A stretch of 64,000 nucleotides of DNA from NCBI GenBank assembly GCA_951213105.1, contig OX578133.1, positions 139,290,813-139,354,812 on the forward strand, given 5' to 3'. The stretch's first letter is position 1. Each line of letters starts with the position of its first letter. This document shows, piece by piece, positions 24,451-36,024 of the stretch. A program made the position numbers and the translations under genes. Source of the DNA: Amaurobius ferox. Its lineage: Eukaryota > Arthropoda > Arachnida > Araneae > Amaurobiidae. Below the pieces are notes generated by a model that made no database searches, was not told where the DNA came from, and worked only from the letters and a program-made list of their open reading frames with translations.

Positions 24451-24767
24451 TTGGTTATCAGCATGTGTAGCTGTGCCATATGTAGATTAGCATCATGATA
24501 TCACAGCATGTGGCATTCTAGCTGTTATCGAAGTACCCTGTGAGACATGGAAAACTGGTCATTTTACTGCTTAGTTCAGAAGTGTGTTTGATGTATTACC
24601 TTCAGTTTGTGATTAACCTCAAAGATGAAATTGTCCTGATGACAGTTATGTATTGGCTACAGAAATAGGGCTATTAGCATGTTCCAGCAGGAAGACTGAT
24701 TTGGCAATAGTTTAGAGTTTCAGAAAGTGTAATAAATCAACTAAACACAAGATTGCTGCAAAATGGA

Positions 24768-24985
24768 CGGGGTTTGAAATAGCACATGCTCCTGTGCGAA
24801 ACTCGCATGAAATTGAAAAGTCCCACACAGAAAAAATTGCAACGCATGCCACTGCCCTCCACCTTACTATCCTCCTTAAATTTTAAAACTAAAGTGAGGA
24901 ATGCTGCTGGCCATGGGAGAGAGCAGATGAAAGGACAGGGATGAAAACATTCCATGGATCCACAGTGTTTGTTATTTCTCTGAGA
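24768..24985 (-). repeat. Fragment of the CAGRGTTTGAAATA element
   Basis: Read on the - strand, this matches the last 200 bp of the element ending at 3314. Shared are 'aatttaaggagga' plus 'gtaag.tggagg', 'aattttttctgtg.ggga' and the tip ending in TTTCAAACCCCG. The short frame shared by both copies (KFKEDxKxEG) is probably a by-product. Confidence 0.6.
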
Positions 24986-25040
24986 AGTTCATATTTCCCG
25001 AAAACTTTCTCAGCAACTCCTCTTTTACACAAAATTCCAA

Positions 25041-25060
25041 TTTATATATATATATATATA
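25041..25060. repeat. TA microsatellite, left flank
   Basis: A short (TA)n run directly left of the long-TIR element. It continues on the other side as a longer run. Confidence 0.7.
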
Positions 25061-25967
25061 CACAGTGTGTCCCAAAAACATTGCCCTCAGCTTTTATTCC
25101 TTAAATATTGATCTTAGACAAGTGTAATAAATTACAAAGTTGCGTAAAAAAGGGTACAGAATTTTATGAAATCGATAAAACTTTTCAGAGAATTAAATTT
25201 GAAAAAATACAAAATTTAAATTTTTGTACGGCCCCCGTACAAAAACATTTTCAATGAGTAAAATGTGCCCCATACACTAATAAGGTGATATACAAAATTT
25301 CAGCATTTTATCATAAAAAATCCCAGAGATATGTTTAAACAAAGTTGGTGAGGGATTAATCACAAATTAAAATGTAAATGTTTACAGCAAGAGTGCAAAT
25401 GATGCAACGCAGAAATGCATCATAGGCAAATAATATCTGCCTCTTATCTTTAATGGATCTTTGGCATGGATAGAAAACATTTTGAACAAGCTTTGTAATC
25501 TTTGTGTAAAGTTATTATTTCTACACAGTGCAGATACTTTTGTACCAATAAATAGCAAAATTATTATTTATTTATGTAATCATTGTTTTCTTTCATAATT
25601 TGTGTATGGCCCCTGAAATGCGATCTGCCGACATGATTTTTCCCCTCTGAGAACCCATGTCGATGCATCGAAAAGTGGTTTAAGTCAGCATTTTTGTCTT
25701 TTCATATTTCGGACTTTTTATGATAAAATGCTGAAATTTTGTACATCACCTTATTAGTATATGAGGCACATTTTACTCATTGGAAATGTTTTTATAGGGG
25801 GGCCGTATAAAAATTTAAATTTTGTATTTCTTAAAATTTAATTCCCTTGAAAATTTTAATCGATTTCATAAAATTCTGTACTTTTTTATGCAACTTTGTA
25901 ATTTATTATATATGTCTAGGATCAATATTTAAGGAATAAAAGCAGAGGTCAATGTTTTTGGGACACG

Positions 25968-25968
<1 letters not shown>
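25061..25968. mobile_element. Non-autonomous element with TIRs of about 270 bp
   Basis: The left tip CAGTGTGTCCCAAAAACATTG and the right tip (complement of AATGTTTTTGGGACACGCTA) are inverted copies. The inverted match continues for about 270 bp on each side, up to 'cagcattttatcataaaaa' on the left and its complement near 25720. There is no coding. The GTGTCCCAAAAA tip resembles that of the Tc1/mariner-type element at 8448, and the element lies inside a TA repeat, matching a TA target preference. Length is about 0.9 kb. Confidence 0.8.

Positions 25969-26005
<37 letters not shown>
25969..26005. repeat. TA microsatellite, right flank
   Basis: A (TA)n run of about 36 bp directly right of the long-TIR element. 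With 25041-25060 it marks the original insertion target. Confidence 0.8.
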
Positions 26006-27591
26006 TAATTTTGTTAGTAAAAATATTCCAATATCCCCCCAAAAATTGGATAGTTATATAGCCACACATTTGAAGTGAGATGTTCTGCACAGGATTCACA
26101 CTGTTGTGCACAATTAATAAAACTTTCTTGTAAAAGATTGGAAAAAAGGCATCTCACTGCATTTACGCTCTTTGTTTTGTATATCATTTCCTACAATGTA
26201 ATTATGATTTAAAAAAATATTTCATTCATTTTATGTATATATTAAGAGGTGAAGAGGGCGCCATAGGAATGTCTGATCCAGTTCCCAGTTATGCTAAGTT
26301 GGGTCCTTGTTATATGCCTTAAATAATTGTGCATACAATCCTAGATACACAGCTTTCATTAGTTCAAGCTATGAAGTTTAGTCTTTAAAGCTAAGTTTCA
26401 TCATAATTAGAAGCTGAGGTATGATCAAATTAGAAAATTTCCTAAGCTTGAGGAGACTGATAATAAATAAATATATGCCTAGCCGGTCTGTAATCCCATC
26501 CTATGAGGAAATTTAGAAGTTTTCAATTTTTATAAGTAGTTTTAGTACCTGAGCTATACAAGGTTGGATCAAAAAGTTCAGAGACTGTGCTATCTCCAAC
26601 CCTGATTGGAGGAGAGGGGAACTATTTTACCTTGTCATAGAGGCACATGTGACGTGAGATGTGAAAAGGAAGAAGCAGGTCTGCAGTGCAGGGTTTTTCC
26701 AGACAATGCATGTCAGTGAACTGTAATCGTTCACGTTCGTCAAAAACGGAAATGGCGTTTGAAGTACAACGTGCGAATATCAAATTCTGCCAGTGTTTAG
26801 GGAAATCACTGACAGAAACATTGCACATGTTGCAGCAGGTGTACGGTGAGCAAGCAATGTGTCATACGAAGGTGTTTTCTTGGCATTCCCGATTCATGGA
26901 CAGCTGTGAATCCATAGAAGACAATTTGCGGACTGGGCGGCCATCAACATCAATTGCGAAAGACGACTTTCAAAAGTTGGTGGAAATTGTGCATGCTGAC
27001 CAACGTCAAACCATCAACGTCATTGCTGAAAAAGCAGGAATTTCGTACAGGAGCTGCCAAGCTATCCTAATGAACAAACTGAACCTGCATCATGTGTGTC
27101 AACACATTGTACTAAAAATGTTAACTTAAAATCAGTGTGATAAGCGCATGCAGATCTGTGGAGAGCTGAATGACGTTGCTTACAAAGATCTGACATTCCT
27201 TTCAAAAATTATCACCGGTGATGAGATGTGGTGTTTCTTGTACGACCCACAAACTAAATGTCAGTCCTCACAGTGGAAGTCACCATTGTCGCCGAAGTCA
27301 AAAAAGTTCTGTTTAGACTGTTCAAAGGGGAAGGTAATGCTGAAGGTGTTTTTTGATCAGAAGGTCTTGGTGTATTACGAGTTCATACCGGAAGGGGCAA
27401 CAGTAAACAAGGAGAGGTACACACAGATCCTGGCTCATCTCTGTGATGCTATCCGCCGGAAATGCCCAGAACTCTGGAAAAGCAAGGATTGGGTGCTGCA
27501 ACATGACACTTCCCCCGCTCATTGGTTTTTCATAGTGTAGTCCGCACTGGTCAAACATAGAACGTCAACCCTTCTACACCTTCCCTACTCA

Positions 27592-27659
27592 CCGGCCATC
27601 CAAACAGTTACCTTACACCTTTCTGGTAGGTTGGACAGTCTGGGTCTCAACAACAACCC
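27592..27659 (+). mobile_element. Short SINE-like insertion with (CAA)n tail
   Basis: About 65 bp run from CGGCCATCCAAACAGTTACC to GTCTGGGTCTC plus CAACAACAA. They match the reverse complement of part of 43605-43680. The piece sits between two copies of the mariner target CCYTCCCTACTCA (27579-27591 and 27657-27669), a target-site duplication. The 3' end (GTCTGG) resembles that of the LINE next to it. It is a severely 5'-truncated SINE or a minimal LINE tail. Confidence 0.7.
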
Positions 27660-27669
27660 TCCCTACTCA

Positions 27670-29690
27670 AAATGCAAAAATTTTATTTTTAAATAAACCT
27701 GGCAAAGACTCCACCCTTTGCTCCTCCTATCGTCCTATCTGTCTGCTCCCTACTCTTGAAAAAATTATTCAGAAGATTTTTGTTAATAAACTAAATTATT
27801 GGTTAAAGACTGAGAATTCTCTTCATCCTCTTCAGTTTGGTTTCAGAGAGCTCTACAGCTGTGAAGATGCCACGCACAGACTTATTGCTCACATTGAAAA
27901 ACAAAGACCATCTCATTATGTTTCTCTCACCACTGTGGACACCTGTGGAGCCTTCGACAATTTAAATTGGAACGTTTTACCCTCCACCTTTGAAAAAATC
28001 AAACTTCCCTTCCTTTTCCAAGCTTTTATATTTTCTATTTAGAGTCCAGGTCGATCATCTTCATGGACGGTAATCTCTCCCTTTCAAAATTTTTATCCAT
28101 GAGTGCTCCATAGGGCTTGGTCATTTCTCCGATCCTGTGGAATATATATTTCAATACAGTAATACTACTTCTGCTTCCCTGAATACTAATTTGATTCTTA
28201 AATCTACTTCGGACTCCCTTTCCTTGTTAAAGCTTTCCACCTCACTCTCTAAATCTCAATGTATAATCTTTAATAAAACCCGCACCAAACATAAAAAATA
28301 CCCCTTCATTAAATTAGACAACAAATTTCTTAAAATCACCAGACCTGTAAAATACCTAGGAATTATCATCAACAATAACCTTAAATGGAGCCCTCATAAT
28401 TTTTATCTTAAAGAGAAATGCTTCAGGCTCTCTTCTATCTTTGGAAAAGTCTCTGGGAGCTACTGGAGGGTTAACAAAGGCTTTCTTAAAATTTGGTATT
28501 TAACGGTAATTGAGAAAATAATTGTTTATGGCTCTGGGGTTTGGGGTAAATGCTTAACTAGGGATCAGGTTTCTAAATTAATTTCACTTCAAAGGATTTT
28601 CCTCTTTAAAATTTCTAACGGCTTTAGAACAACTTCAAGCATTTCCCTTTTTTCAATCACTGGCATCCCTCCCGTTCACTTTGTTATTAATACCCTTTAT
28701 AAAAAATTTATGTTTTGGAAACTAAAAACACCTTTTCCTTGACCCCTGTTCTTCCTCCCTCCAGCCTTTTCAATCATAACTGTCCTCTCTCTGAAATTTT
28801 ACCTTCTAATCGCATTGTTAATTTACCCAAAATTGAACCTAAACTCTTTTCACCTATTAATATTTACACGGACGAATCTAAGATTGATGACAAAATTGGA
28901 TTTGCTATTTGTATCTATAAGCAGGATGAGCAGGTCGATGTTTTTACTTTTAAACTTTTCAATGGAAACACAGTTTCCTAAGCTGAACTTGCAGATATTA
29001 ATTATGCAATCAATTGGGCCTCAGATAATAACATTAAAGTTAATATTTTTTCAGTCTCTCTCTCTTCTATTTTGGCTCTAAGCTTTATTAAAAACAAGTC
29101 TAAATTTCTTTGTGACGTTAAATCCTCTGCTTCTTCTTCCAAATTCTTATTTATTCTTATCTGGATTAAGGCTCACGCTAACTTTTGGGGAAATGAAATC
29201 GCTGACCAACATGCTAAATCTGCTACTACTCTCGGAACCCCTTTTACCATTCCCTTCCCTTATTCCTTTTTAAATAACTATGCAAAATTTTCTTATTAAT
29301 AACTGGCAATCCTATCTAAATAATTATATCTCTCCTCTGATTCATGACCCCCCCCCCCCCCCCCACAAAATTCTTAGTTTTCTCCCTAAAGTCAACCCTA
29401 ATTTCCATATTTTTAACAAATATCTTATCTATTTTCTAACCAGTCATGGTCCATTTTTAGACTATTTATATTAATTCAAATTTTAAAAAACCTCTAACTG
29501 TATATGTAACTCTTTTGGTGATGTTGATCATTATGTATTTTCCTGCCCCTTTTCCAAAAAATTCCATTTATCTAAACCCTCCTCTGATCTTCGAGTGACT
29601 TGATTTTCCAAACTTAGGAATAATAAAAATCTTATTCATAATCTTATGAACTGTGTTCTTGTTGCTCGAGAAATCTCAAATAAGGTTAAG
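27670..29690 (+). pseudogene. Retrotransposon reverse transcriptase / RNase H ORF, broken
   Basis: RT motif 1 reads FLNKPGKDSTLCSSYRPIC. Motif 3 is VDTCGAFDNLNW, the GAFDN/W form common in R1/LOA-type elements. A glimpse of motif 4 (SPILWNIYF) lies at 28120-28150 behind a stop. The FADD-type catalytic motif that should follow is missing, and sequence jumps to the LSLSKSQCIIFNKTR region. The thumb holds VKYLGIIINNNLKWSPH and YGSGVWGKCL, then RTTSSISLFSITGIPPVH. RNase H has IYTDESK, AELADI and WIKAHANFWGNEIADQHAK, but the Asp of the SDSLSSILAL-type motif is Val. Several stops and frameshifts: dead copy. Confidence 0.85.
29349..29364. repeat. C homopolymer tract
   Basis: A run of about 16 C inside the retrotransposon ORF, breaking its frame. 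Length may not be reliable in the assembly. Confidence 0.8.
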
Positions 29691-30632
29691 TAATCTGTTT
29701 GCGTGTGCCCTCTGCTTTTAATTTTTGTGATCAATGGAATCTACACTGTTCCAAATAACTCTGTTTTATAAGATAAAGATAACTCTGGATATACAGCTTG
29801 TAAATTGTGTATTAAGACTGTTTCAGCATGATCTTGCCTTCATGTGTAAATACTATATATAACTTTTTCTTTGCATATTTTTACACTGTGTAAATACTGT
29901 ATATAAATGCTCTGTGCTTAATTTTGCCTTGATATGTTTTCTTTGTCTATACTTTTTTTCTCTCCTCTTGTTTTGGCTTGCCTTTTGTTTTCCCTTTTGG
30001 CTTATTTCCAAATTTAATAACGTTTATATGTTGTGTTCCATTTTTGGAAAAGCTTAATTCTTGAGAATATCTGCTAAATTAAAGCAATTCCCCAAAATTT
30101 TAAGAAAAATAATTGTTTGTTTTTTTCCTCCTCTGAATATTAGTGTTTATGTCTATCTGAAATTGTAAAACTGTTTGTATTTAAAACATATATCTCTTCA
30201 GTTGTAAACAGATGATTTTTCAATAAACTTTTTCGGCACTTCGATGACCGTGGGAGTCAGTTTCGGCTAACCTCCGTTCCCGGCCACTCAAACTGCTACT
30301 GTAAGTTCTAGGGCCCAGTCCTGGTCTGGATTTTTGACCCTCCCTACTCACTTGATCTTGCCCCATGCGATTTTTACCTGTTCTCCCGTCTCGAAAACGT
30401 ACTCAAAGGATACCGTTTCAAGAGTGCATCTGAGGTTGAGGAAGCTGCGACGGCCGCACTGAAGACTATCTCGTCCAAAGACTTCCAGGAATGTTTTCAG
30501 CAACTGTACTCACGCTAGCAGAAGTTCATAGCTACAGAGGGGGAGTACTTTAAAGGTGGTTGTGTGTAACACATGATATCAATAAATTATATCTCAAGTA
30601 AGCCAGTCTCCGATTTTTTTTATCCTACCTTG

Positions 30633-32465
30633 TATATGTAACAATTTTCGGCATTCTAATTTGGTTATGTCAAAAAGAACCCCTGAAATCCACTCTTTGA
30701 AGGGATATAATGAATTTCAATATATCTTTATAGTTTCCAGTACATGGGCTATATGTGTAGCAATTTTCAGAATTCTAGATCATTTGGAAGTTACTTAGAA
30801 TTTACTGACATACAACCCCTAAACATTGACTGCCTAAAATCTTCCTGAAGAAGTGTGGAGGTTTTTCAATTTTTCTCCAAAATTTCTGTACCCAATCTAT
30901 ATGTGTAGCTAGAGATGTTGATCTGAAAATTTTTCGCTATGTTTATCTAGAAAATTTTCCACTTTTTTTCCTCCCTAATTTATGTGACACTGAAATGTTA
31001 TACTCTTTCCAGATTGCTTTTTCAAAAGTAGGTAATTTTACAAGAAGTCTTTGATTATCTATTTTCTAATTTTGAGGAGGAAAAGAAGTAATGCTTTATT
31101 TTAAAGAAAAAGGATAGACAAGAACTAGAAAGGTACAAGTGACATTTTACTCGTTCTGATAAAACAGCAAACAGCAGGTAATATTTTTAGAAGCCTATTC
31201 TTTCAGCAATTAATTCTGTAAAATTTATGAAAATATAATAAATATGGAATATTTTCGCAAGTAATTTAGTTGAAGGAAAATATCTTAACAGCACTAAAAT
31301 ATATGATTAACTCAATATCCACCAAATTGTCTCTTTTATCTCATGATACTCACCCAATCAATTATAAACAGGTATTTTGTAAACAATTTTTAATATTATA
31401 TATAAGAATTATTTTTGAAAACTGATTTTATTATATATTTTTATAATGATTTTATTAAGTATTTTTTTTCAATATTTTTATATATTTAATAATATATTTC
31501 TTATACCTTTAATAAACTAAACAATTTATCTTTCTTTATATTAATATTAATAATTACTTAGTAGTGTAAAGTAGTAGTAATTCAAAAAAGAGGTAGATTC
31601 AGGGCTCATACTGAACTAATCTACGTACTATAGGGCGTAAACAGGAATTTTTCAGACTTCACTTTTAATTATCAGTAGCACCATGATTTTTTTTTTTTTT
31701 TTCCCCTTTAAATCATGAATTTCAGTTAAAAAAACACCCACCCCCTATTTTTTTTTTTTTTCCAACCCGTGTTAGCAGGCATTTTTTAAGCATTGTTAAT
31801 ATAATATTTAATTATTTATTTTTGAATTATAAGTAGTTTTTATTTTTACTTGTAATATTTTTATATCACAATAAATAAAACGTCTGATTGTGAAAGTAAA
31901 ACTTTCTAATCCTTCTTTAAAGAAAGAAAGCACATGAAAGTTATATATTTAATAATTTATTTCTTACACCTGTAATAAACAATAAATTATTTATGATTCA
32001 GAAAAGATTTATCAATTTTTATTTATTTTTAATTTATTATTTCTTTTGTGTATTGTTTTAAATTTGATTAAAAGTCACTGGATGTATTACTGTAGTTTAA
32101 AGGTAATATAAGTTCAAAATTTTTCACAGTGAAAATCCACATCTCTATGTGTAGCAATCGGTGAAATGCCAAACATTAGCCCAGGGAGAGTACAATTGGG
32201 CCTTTCTGCATGATTAATTGAAAGATTTGAAATTCAATTAAAATATGTAGAAAAATAGTAGGATAGTGAAGCTGAATATTGGACTCTTTTTTAACTTTCG
32301 TATAATAGTTATTCACAACAATGTTTATTCATATCATTTTTTTCAAATATGAACCCATAGCTGCCAACCAAAACCGGGAGATTTTCTTACAAAAATGTAT
32401 ACTTCTAACTGTTGGACTTAATCTAAATATAATAAGCCCAACTTTTCAACAAATAAAACTGAATA
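30633..32465. other. AT-rich non-coding stretch
   Basis: No supported gene. T-runs at 31688-31702 and 31749-31762. Diverged short repeats of the form 'tatgtgtagcaattttc' recur near 30640, 30750 and 32150, suggesting an old dispersed repeat into which the mariner at 26559 inserted. Confidence 0.5.
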
Positions 32466-33859
32466 CACTACCCGACATGTGAAATGCAACACCCATGAAG
32501 CTTTGGCTGTATAATTATGCAAATTTTGAGACAAATGCAGATATCCAATGTATGCAAATGATCTGAAATGTAAGTAGGTCACATGATTAAAGCGTGGGAT
32601 AAAAGGGGTGGAAACAGCAGATGAGCCAGCAGTTGTTACTGTCTGTCGCCTATGGAAAATTATTTTCTGAACTGTTTTTTGTTTCAGAAAACACGTGTTG
32701 AAGAGATGCCTGACCGATGCCACTGAAGTTCTTTTCAACATTTGAACAATCATGCGAGGGGATTCATTTTAGACCTACATATGGTTGGGTGGTCATACCA
32801 GCATATCGCGCCACTGAAACATGCATAGATGTGTCCACTGTGCAAAGATTTTAAGGAATGAAAAAGGGCACGTGAATCATGGCAGTGGTACAGATCCATC
32901 CAGACATATGTCAGCACTCATTGATCAATGCATTCGAAGGCATGCAGCACAGTTCCACAAATGACAACTGTCGACATTCTGCAGAATTTGCAAAGTACAT
33001 TGGATGTTCCAATATCAGTCAGAACAGTTTCTTGATGATTGGCCGAAAGCAGCTTGCACTCAAACTGTCCTTTACGAAGACTGCCATTGATGACAAGACA
33101 CAGATGTGAAAGATTGTAGTAGTATTGTGCGAGAGTCTCTCGGATGACTGAATGAGACAGGGTAGTGTTCAGAGACATGTCTCAGTTCTGTTTGTCGAAT
33201 GGCAGTTGCCATGTGAGTCTGAAGGCGACGTGGAAACTGATTCAATCCTGCTGTGACTTTTGAACACCATACTGCTCGACAATGCGGCATCATGGTTTGG
33301 GGTGCCTTCGGCTTCAATAGTCAGTCACCTCTGGTTCGTATCAGAGGCATAATGACACCATGTCAATGTGTGAATAATGTGCTGCAGACGGTTGCACTGT
33401 CCTACCTTCAGCAGTTAAAATATGCTATTTTCCAGCAAGATAATGCACGACTGCACATAGCAACCATCAGCAGACAAGCCTTACAAGATATCCAGGTACT
33501 TCCTTGGCCTCCACTGTTTCCAGATCTCTCACCCATCGAGCATGTATGGGATGTGATTGGCCATCATTTGACTGCCCTGCCCCCACCTCAAACAGAGGAC
33601 AACCTGTGGAGGATGATTGAAGGCATATGACCATCTATCCACACATTCATTGCATCTGTCTCTCGATAGGTTGCTGCTTGTATCACCACAAGAGGTGGTC
33701 CTACTGCCTACTAATCACCCTGTCTATGCCATTACTGTATTGCATTATCTTTCTGGAATTAACACCACTTATTTATATATGCCATCTTTGTCTGTGCGTC
33801 CTTTATCATCACACTCTATTCGCTCTTTCATGGTGTTGCATTTTCTGTGTCGGATAGTG
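32466..33859 (+). mobile_element. Tc1-like transposon, decayed
   Basis: The left tip CACTACCCGACATGTGAAAT and the right tip (complement CACTATCCGACACAGAAAAT) are inverted repeats ending in 'gcaacacc.atga', with TA outside each. Length 1,394 bp, normal for the family. The 'gcaacacc' inner part resembles the element at 10255, so the two are related Tc1 lineages. Confidence 0.9.
32710..33630 (+). pseudogene. Tc1-like transposase pseudogene
   Basis: The N-terminal half (32710-33110) is recognisable only in pieces, such as NHARGFILDLHMVGWSYQHIA, with several stops. The C-terminal half from 33253 is open for 125 codons: CGIMVWGAFGF, QQDNARLHIA with the second catalytic Asp, and FPDLSPIEHVWD with the Glu. 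By my count the spacing is 32 residues, two short of classical DD34E. Inactive because of the broken N-terminus. Confidence 0.85.
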
Positions 33860-35558
33860 TATGTAATGATTATAACATTCAGCAGGTATCATACTATTAT
33901 TTTCAATAACAAAGAAACTACATTTGATGTGTGCATTTCCTTCAATGAAATTTTTTTGTCCGTATGCCTATTAGTTTTGGCATGGGACAAAAAATCACCT
34001 TTTTCATTGTGTGAAATTTTGAAGTTCATTGAACAGATCGAGCAAAAAGCATATACACTACCTTTAGATAATTTCAAAACAAACTCAAATTTTTTTAAAA
34101 TATGAATCAGTACGTATTAGACATTACAACTCTGAAGTAATCATAGCACGTAGTGACACGTGTCATGGCCCCACTCAATAACATGACTTGATTATCCAGT
34201 GCGATGCAATCATGCTAGTGTAAACAACAAACGAACAGTTATTAGTTACTAGTGCAATTACAAATAAAGAGATTCTTGGCCTATTCTTCCCCTTCCTCCT
34301 TCGTGGTAGCAGAAAATTGACACTATTAATTTAACAGCATATTGATCTAATTGTATTGAGATTGTTGAAATAAAAATTTAAATTGTGTCCATTGGTAGAT
34401 TTTAATATAGAACATAGAGTTTCCACAAGGGATGGATTTCGATTTTGTGATTTGGAGATTCGTATCACATCTGTTGTGCCGATGTACACATATTGCATGC
34501 AATTTTCACCATTATTTGTACGAATAAAATTTATTTATTTTGTTATTTTATATAACTACCCTGCTCTAACTCCTGGGCAATGCCAGGTACATTTTCTAGT
34601 GCACTTATATATTTTTGCTGGTAATAAAAAAAATGTGAACTTTCAAGTTCCTTGCAGCAACTGAGGATAAAAGTTCCAATTTTTTTTTTTCAAATCAGTG
34701 AAATTGATCTGCTTGATAGACAATTTTGCGCCACACCCTAGTGTACACTTTAGATCTATCTATAGTAAACGAACCATGGCTGATTGAATAAAAGTGATAG
34801 CACTGCCTTTAGTGGAGAATTTAAAAAATTTATATTATGAACTTGGCAACAGAGTAAGATAGGCAAGAGGTAAAAAGCCATTTACAAATATAAAGTTGTA
34901 GAACAAGAGCATTGCCTAATTAATAGGAATTAACACCAAGCACAAACTAAACATGTAGATGGAAGGCAATAAATATATATCAAAAGTCGTATTATCAGGG
35001 CCTGTAACATGGTGACACCTGCAATGCTTGTCAAAGTACATAGCAGTATTCTTGCTCGAATTCAGCTGTGCATTGTTACGGGTGGAGGGCACTTTGGACA
35101 GGCTGTATATTAAATTCCTGTGCATGTAAGTGTTGTTTATTTTAGCATTCCTGAATATGATAGCAATTCACCAATAACCACATAGCAGGGTTGCCACTGG
35201 AAGGATATATAGAAAAATATGTGCTATATAAACAAAAATATTTGCATATTTATTTGCCCAGAGATTGGTAGAAAATGCAAAAATCAACTCTCTCATTTTG
35301 TAACCACCAGTTTTAGTTTTTTTTTTTTTTTTTTAACATTTTGGCAACTAATAGCTTGAGTTAGTATACAGGATTGATTAAAACATGCTATTTTTTACAC
35401 TTGGTAACCAAAGTTTAACAGACCAAAATTGCATACATGGATGGCAGTTTTATATTCAAAGTCTATTAAATCAAGTATCATATAGCTCTTATTTTTTCTC
35501 TGCATTTTGACAAAAGTGAATTCGATTTAATTTCAGAGATTTAACAAGGTGTCCAAAT
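33860..35558. other. Non-coding stretch
   Basis: No supported gene. A T-run lies at about 35320-35334. The segment 35340-35555 resembles 36190-36420 (both with 'ttggtaac.aa.tttaac.ga' and 'cattttgacaaaa'), a diverged direct repeat flanking the MITE at 35559. Confidence 0.45.
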
Positions 35559-36024
35559 AAAAGGTATCCAAAAATATGACTGTATATCTCAAAAAGTATT
35601 TATTATAGAAACTTCTGGTTTATGGTCTAGTGTTTTCATGTACTGCTCACATGTGTGCAACTGGAACCTGCTCAAATGCATGTACCAGTTAATGACCATA
35701 GACAAGTTTAGTAACAGATATAACACCACTAGATTTTTTTTTTCTGTGGGTTTTGTCAAAAGCATTGTCAACCAGATCAAAATCAAAAACCTTTAGTACC
35801 AAAAAGTCAACATTATGGACACTATGGCTGCAGTTACACTAAACATGCGTTATATAACATGGAATGTTTGAGTTATCTGAACGTGCCCATATTGAAATTC
35901 ATTAAGACAATTATAGTGAGAGAAAAATAAATCTTTGACATTTTTCCTTTATAATGGCATACAACACAAATGTTTATAATAAATACTTCTCGAGACATAA
36001 TTTCATTAGTTTGGATACCTTTCA
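35559..36024. mobile_element. MITE with AAAGGTATCCAAA ends
   Basis: The left end 'aaaaggtatccaaaaatatga' continues to 'tctcaaaaagtatttattata'. The right end, reverse-complemented, reads 'gaaaggtatccaaactaatga' and continues to 'tctcgagaagtatttattata'. These are inverted repeats of about 50 bp with mismatches. Total length about 465 bp with no coding. Probably Tc1/mariner-type by its ends, but the target duplication is not clear. Confidence 0.65.

Larger units (their letters stand above)
27670..30340 (+). mobile_element. 5'-truncated non-LTR retrotransposon (R1/I-type, with RNase H)
   Basis: It begins inside the reverse-transcriptase domain and ends after a 3' UTR with no poly(A). Direct repeats CCCTCCCTACTCA at 27657-27669 and 30338-30350 are its target-site duplication. 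Order: RT fingers and palm (27670-28130), thumb (28250-28740), RNase H (28860-29210), a C-terminal Cys/His motif (about 29500-29560), then about 650 bp of 3' UTR. The last 65 bp (CCGGCCACTCAAACTGC to GGTCTGG) resemble the short insertions elsewhere in this window. Confidence 0.85.
26686..30570 (+). pseudogene. Mariner transposase, interrupted
   Basis: The N-terminal part (from about 26752) has a helix-turn-helix with HTKVFSWHSRFMD and GRPST. The first catalytic Asp is in TGDEMWCFLYDPQTK, with WKSPLSPKSKK following as in mariner. The second is in QHDTSPAH (about 27500). The third is in LDLAPCDFYLF, which resumes at 30341-30390 after the retrotransposon. The last two are 34 residues apart, giving DD34D. 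C-terminal sequence continues to EGEYFKGGCV. Stops at 27127, just after 27536 and near 30519, besides the insertion itself, make it inactive. Confidence 0.9.
26559..30632 (+). mobile_element. Mariner element broken by retrotransposon insertion
   Basis: The left tip CAAGGTTGGATCAAAAAGTT and the reverse complement of the right tip (CAAGGTAGGATAAAAAAAAT) are inverted repeats, both flanked by TA. Without the insert at 27592-30340 the element is about 1.3 kb, the normal size for mariner. Frame and sequence continue across the insertion: transposase text stops near 27590 and resumes at 30341. Confidence 0.9.

Noticed and set aside
24385..24720. A complete Tc1-type element
   Set aside because: Only one terminus-like sequence; no inverted partner and no transposase.
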